NCBI GenBank assembly: GCA_025266875.1
Contig: JALLLT010000012.1
Span: forward strand, 620,001-684,000
Reading direction: 5' to 3'
From: Fennellomyces sp. T-0311
Taxonomy: Eukaryota > Mucoromycota > Mucoromycetes > Mucorales > Lichtheimiaceae
DNA length: 64,000 nucleotides
Numbering within the stretch: position 1 is the first letter of the stretch; each line of letters begins with the position of its first letter. Positions 35,278 through 47,262 of this stretch are shown here, piece by piece. A program made the position numbers and the translations under genes. The notes below the pieces were generated by a model. That model was not told the origin of the DNA. It was given only the letters and a program-made list of their open reading frames with translations, and searched no databases.

Positions 35278-38200
35278 CTAACGACGACGGGACTTTGGCG
35301 TGGGGGTTCCGGCTTTCGACCCACCTTTCTTCTAAACAAACCAGCATTTAGTCAATGACTTGTCTTTTTTATTCGCGTGTGAAAACAAAAAAAGGGTGAG
35401 CTGCTTACCTTCTTTTCATCCTGGCTACGTTCTTCAAACTCGGCGTTCTCCTTTTGGATCAGACCAATCAAGGTGTTGCACCGCCTAGCGATCTCTTGCG
35501 ACGTTCTCGATTTCAGGAACCAGTCGAAACGGAACATGGCCGAGTCTTTGATTTCCCGTCGAATATGATCATAGACGTTCTCGGTGCCGTAACCGTACTT
35601 TTCCAGCATCACCAGCAAGAACCGATCCTCGTCTTCTGTGTAGTTTTTGCCCTTGGTGGGCTGCGTATAGTGGATCTTGAGCTGATGTAACGGTACACGG
35701 TGACGCGACACCTTTTCGGTCAACTGTTCCTGGATATCGGCCATCTTTTCAAGCTCGCTCTCGCCCTTTTCGATCTTGGCGATCTGTCGCTCGTAATCGG
35801 CGATTTCCTTATACCTTGACCAGAACACCTTGGAATACTTTTTGATATCGTCCAGCGTCTTGCCTTCCAGTTCCCGTTCGATGGCTTGCAGGTTGTTGCG
35901 TCCGTACCGAGCACACGCGTTGACAAAAGACATAAAGTCCTTCTTTGACCAGTTGGAGAATCCCTTTTTGTAAAGCGTCTTGCGCTCTTCCTCTTCTTCT
36001 TCCGTCAGTGGCTCGGCTTCGTCAATCTTGCGCTGCTCTTCTGCTCGTTCCTTTTCTTGTTCTTTGATCTCCTCGGCGTCGCCCTCTTCAGACACCGGTG
36101 GTACTTTGTAGCCCAGTGTCTTTCGGAGATGTAAGGTGTCTTTGTCATTGAGTTCCTGCAGTCGCGGTGGGAAGAACTGGAAATCTTCCACGGCGTATCG
36201 CTTGGCGCGCGGTGCCTTTGTGGATGGTCCCTTGCTGCTGATACGCAAGACTTCTTTGTAGTAATCGTCCACGGCGTAGTTGCCCTTGCGTTCTCGCTTG
36301 GCCGGACCGAGCCATGACAAACCAACACCTCCGGCCTTGCGCTACAATGCACGCCTTGGCGTTAGATCTACCTGGCAAAGGCGTGAGCTGCGAGTACCCT
36401 TACCTTGTTGCTCCAATCCTCGCCGTTCCACTGATATGCGCTCTCAGACGTAAAGTTGCGCAGTTCGTCAATGTTGAGATTCTCATACTTTTTGTTGAGC
36501 TCCTGCGTCTTTTCCTCGCCACGACGCAAGATTTCCTCGATATCGTCTTCCTCATCGGTGCCTGTTGCTCCGGAATCGCTCTCGTTAAAGATCTTTTCGG
36601 CGCCGTGCTGGATCATGGTCAACAGCTCATCCTTGGAGGCAGCTGTTTCCCAAACACAATAAGCATCATCTTTTGGGGGCAAACTTTGGAGCAAACAAAC
36701 CTTTTTGGCTTTGCTGCATGCGACCTTGTTGGATGACGAGCTGGTCGAGACGCAGCTTTTGTGCGGCGCGTTCCAAGACCTTTTCTTCAATGGCGTTCTC
36801 GGTGACGAACCGGAACACGCGGACTTGCTTTGTTTGACCGATACGATGGGCACGATCCATCGCCTGCAGATCGACCTGAGGGTTCCAATCGCTGTCGAAC
36901 AGGATGACAATGTCGGCGGTGGTCAAGTTGATGCCCAAACCACCGGCACGCGTGGTGAGAAGGAAAATGAACTTGTCGCTTCCGGGCTTGTTGTATTCGT
37001 CAATGGCATCGATGCGGTCTTCTTGGTTCGTTTGACCATCGATGCGACAGTACTCTAACCACATAACGACTTGTCAGCCTGTTCCTCTTCTTGCTTAAAA
37101 CAACAACAACAACGGTCAAACGTACCGTATCCGCGCCACCAGCAGTAATCCTCGAGGATATCGAGAACACGGCTCATCTGACTGAAAAGCAAGACGCGCG
37201 AGCCTTGCGCTTTGAGACGGCTCAAAAGACGGTCAAGTACGATCATCTTGCCCGAGTTGTCGACGATGTGTTGTTCGGTCGTGTAAGGCGGGCCAGGCTC
37301 GGCGCCATCGAAAAGATACGGATGGTTGCAGCACTTTCGAAGCTGCATGACAATGTTCAGCAGTCGCGTCTTGCCTTCGCGTTTGGACAGTCCGCTGCCA
37401 CCGTTGATGGCATCAATGTCCTTTTCCAGAATCTTTTGGTACCACTTGCGCTGCATGGGACTCATCTTGACGTACACGTTGCTTTCCTTCTTTGGGAGAA
37501 GCGACTTTTCGACATCGGACTTGAGACGACGCAGCAAGAAGGGTCGCAACACCTTGTGTAGTTGCTCAACCACCTTCTTTTGATCGCCGCCCTGGCCCGC
37601 AAACCATTCATCGAACGCCTCGGATGAGTTGAATACATCTGGCAGCAAGAAGTTCAGCAGCGCCTGCATCACGCACGCAATGGGTTAGTATCTCTGTCGT
37701 ACAGCCGAGCAGTAAGTAGCATGGGTTACCCAGAGTTCGTGGAGGTTATTCTGGAGCGGCGTGCCGGTGATCAGCATCCGGTTCTTTGATTCGAAAATGC
37801 GGACAATCTGGGACAAGGCCGAGTTTTCGTTTTTGATGCGATGTGCCTCGTCAATGATGATGTACTCCCACTTGATCTTTTTGAATTGCGCCTTTTCGAG
37901 CAGACAGATCTCGTACGACGTGATGCACACCTCAAAGTCCATGGGCTTGACTCGCTCGCGGATCAACTCGGCCTAAACACCGGCGGTTAGTGGGGACAAG
38001 CGACGTTGGCGATGGGATAGTTACTCTTCGCTCCTTGTCGCCATGGAAAACGAAAGCGTTGACATCCGGCGTCCACTTATTAAATTCATTCTTCCAGTTG
38101 TGTAACGTCGATTTGGGCACAACAACCAAATGGGGGCCCTCGATACCTCGGATATGCTTCAGGTACCCCAGGAAGGAAATCGTCTGCAGCGTCTTGCCGA

Positions 38201-39148
38201 GACCCTGTTGCGAATCGGTAAGCATACGCGCAACCTACGCGCCCGCACCACTTGCCATCTCATCAGCCAGAATGCCGTTGATGCCGTTCTCGTACAAGGA
38301 CACCATCCAGTTGAGACCTTGGACCTGATAGTCGCGCAGAGTGCCACCCGTCACGTCTAAAGAAAGGCTTTAGCGCATGGATCATCCAAAGCTCTTTTTG
38401 GCATTTACATGCAGGTGATCCAGTAAACACGGTCAACTGTTCGTCCGATTCCCCTGATTCATCCTTGAGAATCTCTTCATCTTCCTCCTTTTCAGTCTTT
38501 CGTCGTCGTCTTGATCTACGTTCACTGAACGCCTTAGCATTCAACCCGTGCCTTTTTGACAATGTGCATAGGCAGGAAAAAAACACACAAAAAAACGCTT
38601 ACCCATCCTCGCTCTTGCTGCCCATCTTTTGTTCGCTCAACACCTTTTGCAATGCTTCATCTTTCTCGGTCTTCAGGTCCAAAAAGTGAGCAAACAGTTC
38701 CGTCTGACCCAGGAGATATCGGTATCGTTTGACGCGGCTGTTGTACTGTACATTTTTTTTTGCTGTCAGCTTTTTGGTACTGCTTTGAGAAACTTCAAGT
38801 TCATTACCAAGGATTTCGCATCTTGTTCTACTGTCGCTTTGGATCCGCTCTTGCTAGTCATCTAAACCTCATCGCGTCAGTTTCTCAACCGCCTCTTTTC
38901 TAATTGACGATCCAACCTCCACATCGTTTTGACTGCTCGTATCCGTAGGAGTTGCCTGTCAACGTTTGAATGAGCACAGCTTTTTCTTTTTCTGACCACA
39001 CTTTTTTTATTTTCTCTGTTACTTTACCGTTCCTTCATGCTGGCTGTCAATGTCCATAGGCTCAGCCTTTTTCAAGTATAGATCGGGAAATGGATGTTAA
39101 TGGTGAGCTGCCGGGTGTGTCGTTGCGACTTACGGATGATTTAGACAT
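35278..39148 (-). CDS. ISWI: ISWI-family chromatin-remodelling ATPase
   Basis: About 14 exons on the minus strand give roughly 1,015 residues, the usual ISWI size. Exons well supported by frame: 38603-38745, 38409-38524, 38256-38356, 38025-38204, 37730-37972, 37126-37663, 36701-37054, 36404-36642, 35409-36341, 35278-35331. Small 5' exons (39134-39148, 39028-39066, one ending at 38955, 38808-38861) encode a low-complexity N-terminus; the third exon's 3' end is uncertain. Domains in order: SNF2 ATPase with GLGKT (Walker A), DEAH near 270-273, a helicase C lobe with [18 protein letters not shown] and MDRAHRIGQ. The HAND-SANT-SLIDE part follows ([52 protein letters not shown]). It should slide and space nucleosomes in the nucleus. 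The intron splitting DEM from GLGKT has a GC donor (GCAAGT). It diverges from the RNA-binding gene at 39650. Confidence 0.95.
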
Positions 39149-39649
39149 TGTTGAGAGTGTGGAAAGAAGGGAGTTAAACAAGAGAGGCAAAAAATGTTTT
39201 TAGGCCGCAAGCTCTCGCGATTTTGAAGTCGGCGGCCTTTCGCGATTTTTTACGCGTGCATATTTTTTTTTTTCAATGGATTATCATGAAGGGTACCCTT
39301 CTTTGAGATGCGGCTCCACTCCATCCGTATCCACGTGTCAAGGCGCAGTTTAGCTACTTTGTGCGTGTGCGTAGCTAGTTGACACTCTTGGAACCCGTGC
39401 CGCTCTTGCGCAATATGCAACTGATTGCCTAGCAACAGAAGCTTGTATTCCTAGTTTCTACGCAGCGCGCGTCAGGTAGAGAAGCAAGATAATGCATGTT
39501 TGCTGTCGAAGGATAAACAGGCGCTCTACATGGCAAAGCGTGCCTTGACTATCTCAAATAGACGTCACCTTCTTGACGATTAAAAGTAATTTCATTCAAG
39601 CGTAGTCACTCTATTCCATTTTCCTCCTAACCAAGGCATCTTTTTTTCC
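39149..39649. promoter_or_regulatory. Divergent promoter region, ISWI / RBM26-like
   Basis: Five hundred bases separate the two divergent start codons. There is a repeated CGCGATTTT element (about 39219 and 39242) and a poly-T run at about 39262. No clear TATA box was seen. Confidence 0.45.
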
Positions 39650-41303
39650 ATGGCGATGGATTTCTCACCGGCTGAAAAGGAATTGCTTCGCGAGAAGCTC
39701 TTGACTGCCCTTGAACCATAGTAAGTTTTCTTCTTCTTTAAAAAAAGTCAATGATTTGTTGCGCAAGATCAAATATTAAATATTAAAAACGCGTTCATGG
39801 ACGATTAGTACTATGGCTGATCCAAGCACCTTGGTCGAGTTCATTTTCATGTTTTTAAACAAAAACTCGGAACGCGATGAATTGCGGAATACGTATAAAG
39901 AGGAACTTTCCGTGTTTTGCGAAGACAGTGAGTTTATCGAGCAGCGCACGCAGGACAGCCCACTAATTATGGGGTGGAAAAAAAAGATACCGACAAAGCA
40001 GTAGATGTTTTGTTTGGCGTGTTTGACCAGATCATGGGTGCACGCAAACAAGAAGTGGTCGCAGGACGAAAGCGTGAAAAGGACGAGAGCGATGATGAGG
40101 ATGACGACGATCGTAACTTTAAGCGACGGAACACCGAGGATGTGGTGGCAGATATTCCTCCAATGAATGCTCCATCTCCCCCCAAACGTGCAGATGATGA
40201 TCGACCCGCTCGACTGGGTCGCGAAGAGGACGGTCCACGGTTCTCCCACTTGCCCGAGCATTTGCGCAAACGTCTTGGTGGCCGTACAGATGGACCACGA
40301 GAACCGCAACAGAAACCTCGACAACCGTGTCGCTTTTTTGAAGGTAACCCTGGCATCCATCATCTCAGCTCTCTCTTTTTAACCGGATCGTTCCCAGAAC
40401 GTGGGTATTGCTTATACGGCGACAATTGCAAGTTCGATCACGGGCAAGACCATATTGCAGTCAGCGACTATTCCAATTTCCAAGCAATGTTCCCAGGCAG
40501 TTCGTTACCGATGGCGAATCCAATGATGATGGGAATGACAGGTGATCGATTGGATGGTTATCCGTGGGCTCATTGACTCACTGTACATAGCCCCTTACAA
40601 CATGACTGCCCAACCGTATGGATTCCAAAACAACATGGGCAACCAGCAACCCAATCTCACACAGCAACCCCAATGGCAACAATCGCAACAGCCACCTCGA
40701 CATCATCAGCAAGCGCAACGACCCAATACATCACAAAACGACGTTCCATACACCACCCGGTACACCAAAGATTCCACACGCATTGTAATTGAAAAGATCC
40801 CCCTTGAATCATGCAATATCGACGCGGTCACAGAAACATTCAAAAAGTTTGGCACCATTGTGGATATTGAATTGCAACCAGAAAATCAGCGTGCTTTCTT
40901 GGAATTCAAGACCCACGACGAAGCTCACAAAGCGCATCAATCGCCCGAAGTCCTGTTTAACAACCGATTTGTCAAGGTTTATTGGCGCAAAGAAGAACGT
41001 CAACCGTACAAACCTCCTACGCCCGATCCCGAACTTGTCAAGAAACGCATGGAAGAACTGCAAAAGATTCGTGAAGAAACTCAGCGACGGAAAAAGGAAC
41101 AGCTGGAAAAGCAGATCGAATACAATAAGCAGAAACAGGAAATTGCTCGCCGCAACCTCGAATTGGCAATGCTCAAAGCCAAAGTCGCCAAGATGGAGGA
41201 AGCAGTAAGTGAAAGCCTTCGCTTTTTACTTGATTTGTCTGACTTTTTTGTTTAGAAAAAGAAGAGCACTGCCGCCGCGGAGGAGAGCAGTGGTAGTAAA
41301 TAG
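39650..41303 (+). CDS. RBM26/27-like RNA-binding protein (CCCH finger plus RRM)
   Basis: Six exons (39650-39720, 39809-39927, 39987-40343, 40398-40541, 40591-41204, 41256-41303) give 450 residues. The N-terminal ~70 residues are PWI-like (LEPYTMADPSTLVEFIFMFL, then NTDKAVDVLFGVFD). A CCCH finger is formed across an intron: Cys178-X8-Cys187-X5-Cys193-X3-His197. A Q/P-rich linker precedes an RRM at about 293-362 (RIVIEKIP, RAFLEFKTHDEAHKA), then a long charged coiled coil (about 375-433). This order matches the RBM26/RBM27 family, linked to nuclear RNA decay (MTREC/PAXT-type complexes) in other eukaryotes. The second C-terminal RRM of animal members is absent. Starts at 39650 or 39656 are both possible. 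Confidence 0.88.
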
Positions 41304-41589
41304 CCAAAGGGAACATTAGATACTCTGGTTTGTCATTTAATGCATACAAGATCAAAAAAAAGTAAAAGTCACATTTATATATCCCTTCAAGGCATTTTTA
41401 GCTGTACCTGTCACTCAATGCGGGGCTAATATGTACTAGACCGCTATTAGGAGGATCAATAGGATATTCCAAGCAAAAGTTATATGTGAGCTTGATCACG
41501 CACTTGTCATTTTCGTATGTAACAAAGAATGATAATCTCGCATAGCAGCCGATGTGAGCTACTTTACAGAAAACAGGTGCGTTGTTTAT

Positions 41590-43411
41590 TTATTGTTTCT
41601 GTTCTTCAGACAAATGGAATTGTATGTGCACCAGTTCTTTCTCGCCATCCCAATCGACCTCCTTCGTGAGCGTGCCATACTGGAGTAGCTTTTTTCTCAA
41701 ATTATCAACACCTAGTTCGAGTTCTGCTCTGTATATAGACTGAAACACTTCTTGTACTTTTGGATCGTCGACAAGGGATGCCACAACTGGACGTACACTT
41801 CGCTTTGGGCGATTCACTGCGAGATTGGTCACCCATTTTAAATTCAGTGCACGATTGTCTTGGTTGTCCTTGTTAAGGTGCTTGACAGTATCCAGTTTAC
41901 TGTTATAGCCATCGACGAAGGCATTGGCCACGAGACGAGCCACACTCCGGTTGTTTCCAGCCCCCATCCGCTCTTGGCCGTCCTTGCACATGGATACAGT
42001 GAGATGTCCAAATTTTGCAGGGACCAGTGGAAGCATTTCACAGGTATCTTTTCGGCGAACATGGCCCATGTTGGATACTTCATATTGGCTGAAGGATGAT
42101 CCGTCCCATGGGAGAACACCAATGACCTTCCATTCTGTATTGTCCGTAATCGGCGGTGGTGTGATGGCCTTGTTGTTTTGTTTTCCGACGGGTGCATGCT
42201 TTTTCTTGTTGGTAGAAGTGGTTGCTGTTGCGCGGTTGCCACAGTAACTGCTGCTGTGATAGGCATCATATTTCGTTTCCTGAGCCCCATTGAAGGAGTG
42301 CTTTACGATGTTGCGAATGTGCAAAACGATGCCATTGTTTTTACCACTTGGTTGTTTAACATCGTTATCAGGGTAGAGTCTTCTTTGCACATATTGTCTA
42401 TCGTCGAATTTACTAAATTGGCCATGCGTTCGTTCAATGAGCGAGTATATTTCTCCGGTGTCCGAGACGAGGTAATGCTCGAACGTAAGGGTGGCGTGCA
42501 CGTTGCGGACTACTGTGTACTTTTTGTCTGGATGCAACTTTTGCAACCTGGCGATTTCATGTTCTTGTAAGGTTAGCAAGTCGCATATAACAAGGTTGCT
42601 CCAAGCACAATTATCCAACTGTGCGTCTTTGTGAATGATGTAGTGTTTGGTGCAGTCAAAGTGGTCTGAGAAGGTGTACGCCATTATTTCCTCCAGTTTT
42701 AAAATAACGTGTCCCCATGTGCCGTAAGTAAGTTTGTACCTGGGTCTAAGCGGCCTTTCGGGATGTAATGGCACCATTGGCTTGATCTTTCCACGATAAC
42801 TTTTGTAAACGCCACTCATGTCCTTTCTGACAAAGTAATGGGGAGGTGTGGGATCCGGCAGCTTTGGATGGCGGATAGGAACCCATTCTGGTGGTATCTC
42901 GATTGTCTTTTTCGAGCGCTTTTCGCGTTGGATGGTAGTCGTGTCTGTGGAGAATAGCCTTAGAATGGATTGCGTGCCTATGTATATCCGTGTAGTTTAT
43001 ACCTTGAGCTACTGTATCGCTTTTTCTCCTGGATTTCTTTATTTGCTTTGATTTCTTCCACTCCTTGATTTCTGTTTGATCGTCTTCTGCTCGGGTGTCC
43101 TCCTCTTTCTTGACGTTTCCTCGTGAGCCTTCTTGCCGAGACACTACTTGATCACCATCCTTTATTTTTGACTTCGCTTGTTTTCTTTCCTGCTTTAATC
43201 TTTCTGCTTCTTGTCTCTCCAACGTTTCTCGTTTTGCTTCCTCTTCATTGACTAATTCATTTTCCTTGGATTCTATTCAACGATTGGACATGAATGACTT
43301 TTCGCGTCTCAATTGTTTGTAATGCTTACTTTTTGTTTTCTGGGCCGTTTTTTCTACCTTGTCGATTTTTTTCTTTTGTGAAATAAGGCTTTTCGTCTCG
43401 GAATCAGTCAT
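41590..43411 (-). CDS. Protein with NUMOD4/HNH-like modules, paralogue A
   Basis: Three exons (43330-43411, 43003-43272, 41590-42944), introns 57 and 58 bp, 568 residues. Residues 1 to ~117 are highly charged (K/E-rich, coiled-coil-like). Then PPEWVPIRHPKLPDP leads to an HNH_3-like module near 195-235 (KHYIIHKDAQLDNCAWSNLV, keeping the His, Asn and Asn-Leu pattern). A NUMOD4-like piece near 270-340 has HYLVSDTGEIYSLI. A full NUMOD4-HNH near 390-490 has FSQYEVSNMGHVRRKD and VKHLNKDNQDNRALNLKWV. Such modules are best known from phage and intron-encoded homing endonucleases. Here they are fused to a basic N-terminus in a spliced nuclear gene. DNA-binding or nicking activity is inference. A tandem paralogue lies upstream at 44623-46483. 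Confidence 0.75.
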
Positions 43412-44622
43412 TGTGGCAGAGTAGGAGGTTCCGGATAAGCAAAAAAAAAAGAAATAGCCACGTGAGAAGCTCGAACAATAACAAATATGCGCATACTAGT
43501 AAAGTTTATTGTATGCTTCTTAAGGACACCTCCCACTTGGAGTCGTTCAGTAGGTGACGCGTGTTCAAGATTAACATCAATCTATGCTTTGTTGACGTAC
43601 AATTATCAAGGTTTCTATGCACGCATCTTGCATTACATACAGCTATATGTCATTGGGAATCACTGGCCAGGCAGCTTAGTAGCAACAGTTGTGTAGTGGT
43701 CTCAAAAAGGAGCAAGAGTTACGCAACTGTTGCTACTAAGCTGCATAACGATTTTGGTGCGTCATTAGTGATTCCCAAAATATATTGCTACAAACGATGG
43801 ATAGTTGTCAACGATACTAACGGTTGCTATAAAGGAACAGCTTGTTGGTATTTACCAAAAAAAATGACGGTTGTCAATGGTTGTTATTGTAGTAAAGTTA
43901 GCCCCAACTGTTCGTAGCAATAAGATCTTTAAACTTTCCCTGGCTCGCAGCAAACAGGAGTTGGCAATATATGAAGCTATGGAACTTTTGAGGAGTTTCT
44001 TTTGTAGATGTGGAGCAGCAATCTTTATGAAAAAGTCTACAAGTCCGCAATGTACAACTTGCAGTAGCTTTTCTCCACTATTGTATTTGTTTATAAAGAG
44101 AGACAATTGCTGATACGTATAGAGATAGACATACAGTATTATTCATCGTATATTTAAAGTAGGTAATATAAAAGTCTCATAATGTACATCACTACGCGTC
44201 CTGCAGCTTCGCAGGTAGCGTCAGCAAATAACTGATCGGAGTTAGTAGAGGAACTGTATACAAAGCATTTTCATATGGATTATGTAGGGCATAACAGATA
44301 CTCTGGATGCCATTATGGCTGTAAAAAGCTGCCACTACAATGTCGTCGATTAGTTCACCAGATCAGCTTTGTTGTCAGGTTTTGTAAATCATCCTCGACT
44401 TTTGACTGACCCTGAATACTTGTCTTGTGCGGTGATATGTGGTCGTGCTTGTACTATTTAACGGCAGGACCAACTGTGGTACCCAAAGGAATCATAGCGT
44501 ATTACTTGGTGTAATTTGTTTTCACGATCAAGAGATGTTCGAACATGCTTTATGTATCTTGCTTAATACCTTAAGATTGCCCATACTGTATGTATGTCCG
44601 TACTTTTTTTTTTTTTTTATTT
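43412..44622. other. Region between the two NUMOD4/HNH paralogues
   Basis: The first ~230 bp upstream of paralogue A resembles the sequence upstream of paralogue B (46500-46720), sharing GGAGTCGTTCAGTAGGTGA. It also holds a hairpin element (43654-43777) and an 80-codon plus-strand ORF (43871-44113) with a CxC...CxxC pattern that I do not recognise. Confidence 0.5.
43654..43777. mobile_element. Small hairpin element (MITE candidate, ~124 bp)
   Basis: TGGGAATCACT and AGTGATTCCC face each other at the ends, and CAGCTTAGTAGCAACAGTTG faces its complement inside. The corresponding region upstream of paralogue B lacks it, which supports insertion. Target duplication is unclear. Confidence 0.6.
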
Positions 44623-46483
44623 TTAGTTTTCAGGGAAAAGCAACTGTATTAGCACCAGTTTTCTCTCGCCATTCCAATCAACCACTGTCGCGTACTTTCC
44701 ATGGACGCTTAGTAGCTTTTTCAATTTCTCAACATGTAGTTCGTCCTGTGCCTGTGATATAGACGAGAACACCATTTGTACTTCTGGATCGTCGACAAGT
44801 GATACCATAACTCCACATGCTCCTTCCACGGCAGAACTAAGCATAAATCTGGGTACCCATTTCAAATTCACGGCACGATTGTCTAGTCGGTTCCCGTTAA
44901 GGTGCTTGACAGCATCGTATATACCAGTATAGCCGTCGACGAACGCATTGGCCACTAGACGAGCCACCATTCGTTTGCTTCTAAAACTCTTCCGTCCTTG
45001 AGCATCAATGTATATGGATACATTTACATGTCCAAAAGCTCGACGGCCAAATGGGACCATTTCAGAAGTGTCCTTTCTGCGAACATGGCCCATGTTAGAT
45101 ACTTCATATTGACTAAAGGATGATCCGTCCCATGGGAGAACACCAATATCCTTCCATTCCGTAGTGTCCGTGATCGGCGGTGGTAATGTGATGGGCGTAT
45201 TGTCTTGTTTTCTGACAAACGCATGTTCTTTCTTGTTGGTAGAAATGGTATATCCAATAGTTGTTGCTGCGAGGTTGCCACAGTAATTGCTGCTGTGATA
45301 AGTACCATGCTTTTTCTTCCGAGCCCAGTTGAAGGAGTGTTTTACGATGTTGCGAATGTGCAAAACGATGCCATTATGTCTACCACTTGCTTGCTTAATA
45401 TCGTTATCGGGGTAGAGTCTTCTTTGCAAATGTCGTCTATCCTCGAATTTACTAAACTGGCCATGCGTTCGTTCAATGAGCGAGTATATGTCTCCATTGT
45501 CCGAGACGAGGTAATGCTCGAACGTAAAGGTGGCGTGCACGTTGCGGATTACTGTGTACTTTTTGCCTGGATGCAACTTTTCCAACCTGGCGATTTCATG
45601 CTCTTGTAAGGTTGGCAAGTCGCATATGACAAGGTTGCTCCAAGCACAATTACACAATTGTGCGTCTTTGTGAATGATGTAGTGTTTGGTGCAGTCAAAG
45701 TGGTCTGAGAAGGTGTACGCCATTATTTCATCCAACTTTAAAACAACGTGTCCCCATGTGCCGTAAGTAAGTTTGTACCTGGGTCTAAGCCGCCTTTGGG
45801 GGTGTAATGGCACCTTTGGCTTGAACTTTCCACGATGATTTGTGTAAACGCCACTGACATCTTTTTTGACGAAGTAATGAAGAGGTGTGGGATCCGGCAG
45901 CTTTGGATGGCGGATAGGAACCCATTCTGGTGGTATCTCGATTATCTTTTTCGAGCACTTTTCGCTTTGGATGGTAGTCATGTCTGCGGAGAATAGCCTT
46001 AGAATGGATTGCGTGCCTATGGATATCCGTGTAGATTTTACCTTGAGCTACTGTATCGCTTTTTCTCATAGACCGCTGACCCTTGCCATCTGCTTGGTGG
46101 TCTTCTCCGTCGTTCCTTTCATCCCCTTGGACATTTCTCTGCTGGGACTTGTTGGCTGGCTGATCTTTCACTTGATCGTCTTCTACCCGGGCACCTTCCT
46201 CTTTCTTGATTTCTTCTCGTGAGCCTTCTTCTTGTTGATACTCCACTTGGTTACCAGTCTCGGTTGTTGACGTTTTCGGTTCTTTTCTCGCCAACTTCTC
46301 TCTTCTTGCTTCTTTTTCATTTGCTAATTCATTTTCCTTGGATTCTATTCAACGATGGGACATGAATGACTTTACGCGGCCCGATTGTTTGCAATGCTTA
46401 CTTTTTGTTTCCTTGACCTTTTTTTCTACCTTGTCGACTTTTTTCTTTTGTGAAATAAGGTTTTTCGTCTTGGAGTCAGTCAT
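44623..46483 (-). CDS. Protein with NUMOD4/HNH-like modules, paralogue B
   Basis: Three exons (46402-46483, 46042-46344, 44623-45983) with splice sites at the same positions as paralogue A; 581 residues. The same order is seen: charged N-terminus (longer by ~11 residues), PPEWVPIRHPKLPDP, an HNH-like module (KHYIIHKDAQLCNCAWSNLV), a NUMOD4-like piece (HYLVSDNGDIYSLI), then NUMOD4-HNH (YEVSNMGHVRRKD, VKHLNGNRLDNRAVNLKWV). The core His and Asn residues of module 3 are kept. Upstream flanks are also similar, so a ~2.2 kb segment was duplicated in tandem. Both reading frames are open over more than 560 codons, which argues for selection, not decay. Function unknown; nucleic-acid binding is the safest inference. 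Confidence 0.75.
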
Positions 46484-47262
46484 TGCGGCAAAGTAGGAGC
46501 TTCCGTGAATTCAGAAAATTTTATAGCGGCTGGGAAGCTCGAAAATAACAAATATGCCTACAGTAGTAAAATACAACGTATACTCTTTGACAGCTCCTCG
46601 CACAAGGAGTCGTTCAGTAGGTGAGACATGTTCAAGGCCAGCATGAATTTAAGCGTTATCGATATGAAATTATTATAGTTTCTATGCATGCACCTTACTT
46701 TACGTACAGTTATATAGCATTGATATGTAGAAGATGTCTGCTATGATTCAGATCATGTGAGCAAATGTAATAGCACAAAGCAATTGCTGTCTAACTTGAA
46801 AAAAATCGCACCGCCATTCAATTGCTTCCTGTAACTATTGAACACTTTGAACGGCTATGGAGAAAACTTAAATACAATGGAACAATTGCTCGGGTATCAC
46901 TTTCTGATAAATACCTTTCCGAGCCACATGTAACGACACAGTATCGATGCGCGCCGAAAAGTCTATTGCCACGCACGACGGAAGTTGATACCTAGTGGTC
47001 ATGACTACAAACTGCTGCTATGTTTGAGTGGTTGTTTATTTTTACAGCTTATATAGCACATGCTATCTCTCAAGGATCCCTACAATTGATTGTAAATAGG
47101 AAGGTTGAAACGTCGAGTGCCTCCAATTGCTTCCGAACCTGTGAAGGAGCTACACAGACTCTGCATAAGCAAAATACAATCATACTCCGCAGCTTCGGGC
47201 TCGAACTTTTTTCTTGCTTTATTTTTTCGATCTCGAATTCTGTCCTGACATTATAAACAACA
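46484..47262. other. Intergenic, upstream of FCF1
   Basis: The part nearest paralogue B is shared with the upstream region of paralogue A. A 78-codon ORF (47020-47256) ends just before the FCF1 start and has no motif. Confidence 0.45.

Noticed and set aside
43871..44113. 80-codon ORF with CxC and CxxC pairs
   Set aside because: The spacing fits no zinc-finger family I know, and the sequence lies in repeat-bearing intergenic DNA. Kept only as a note.
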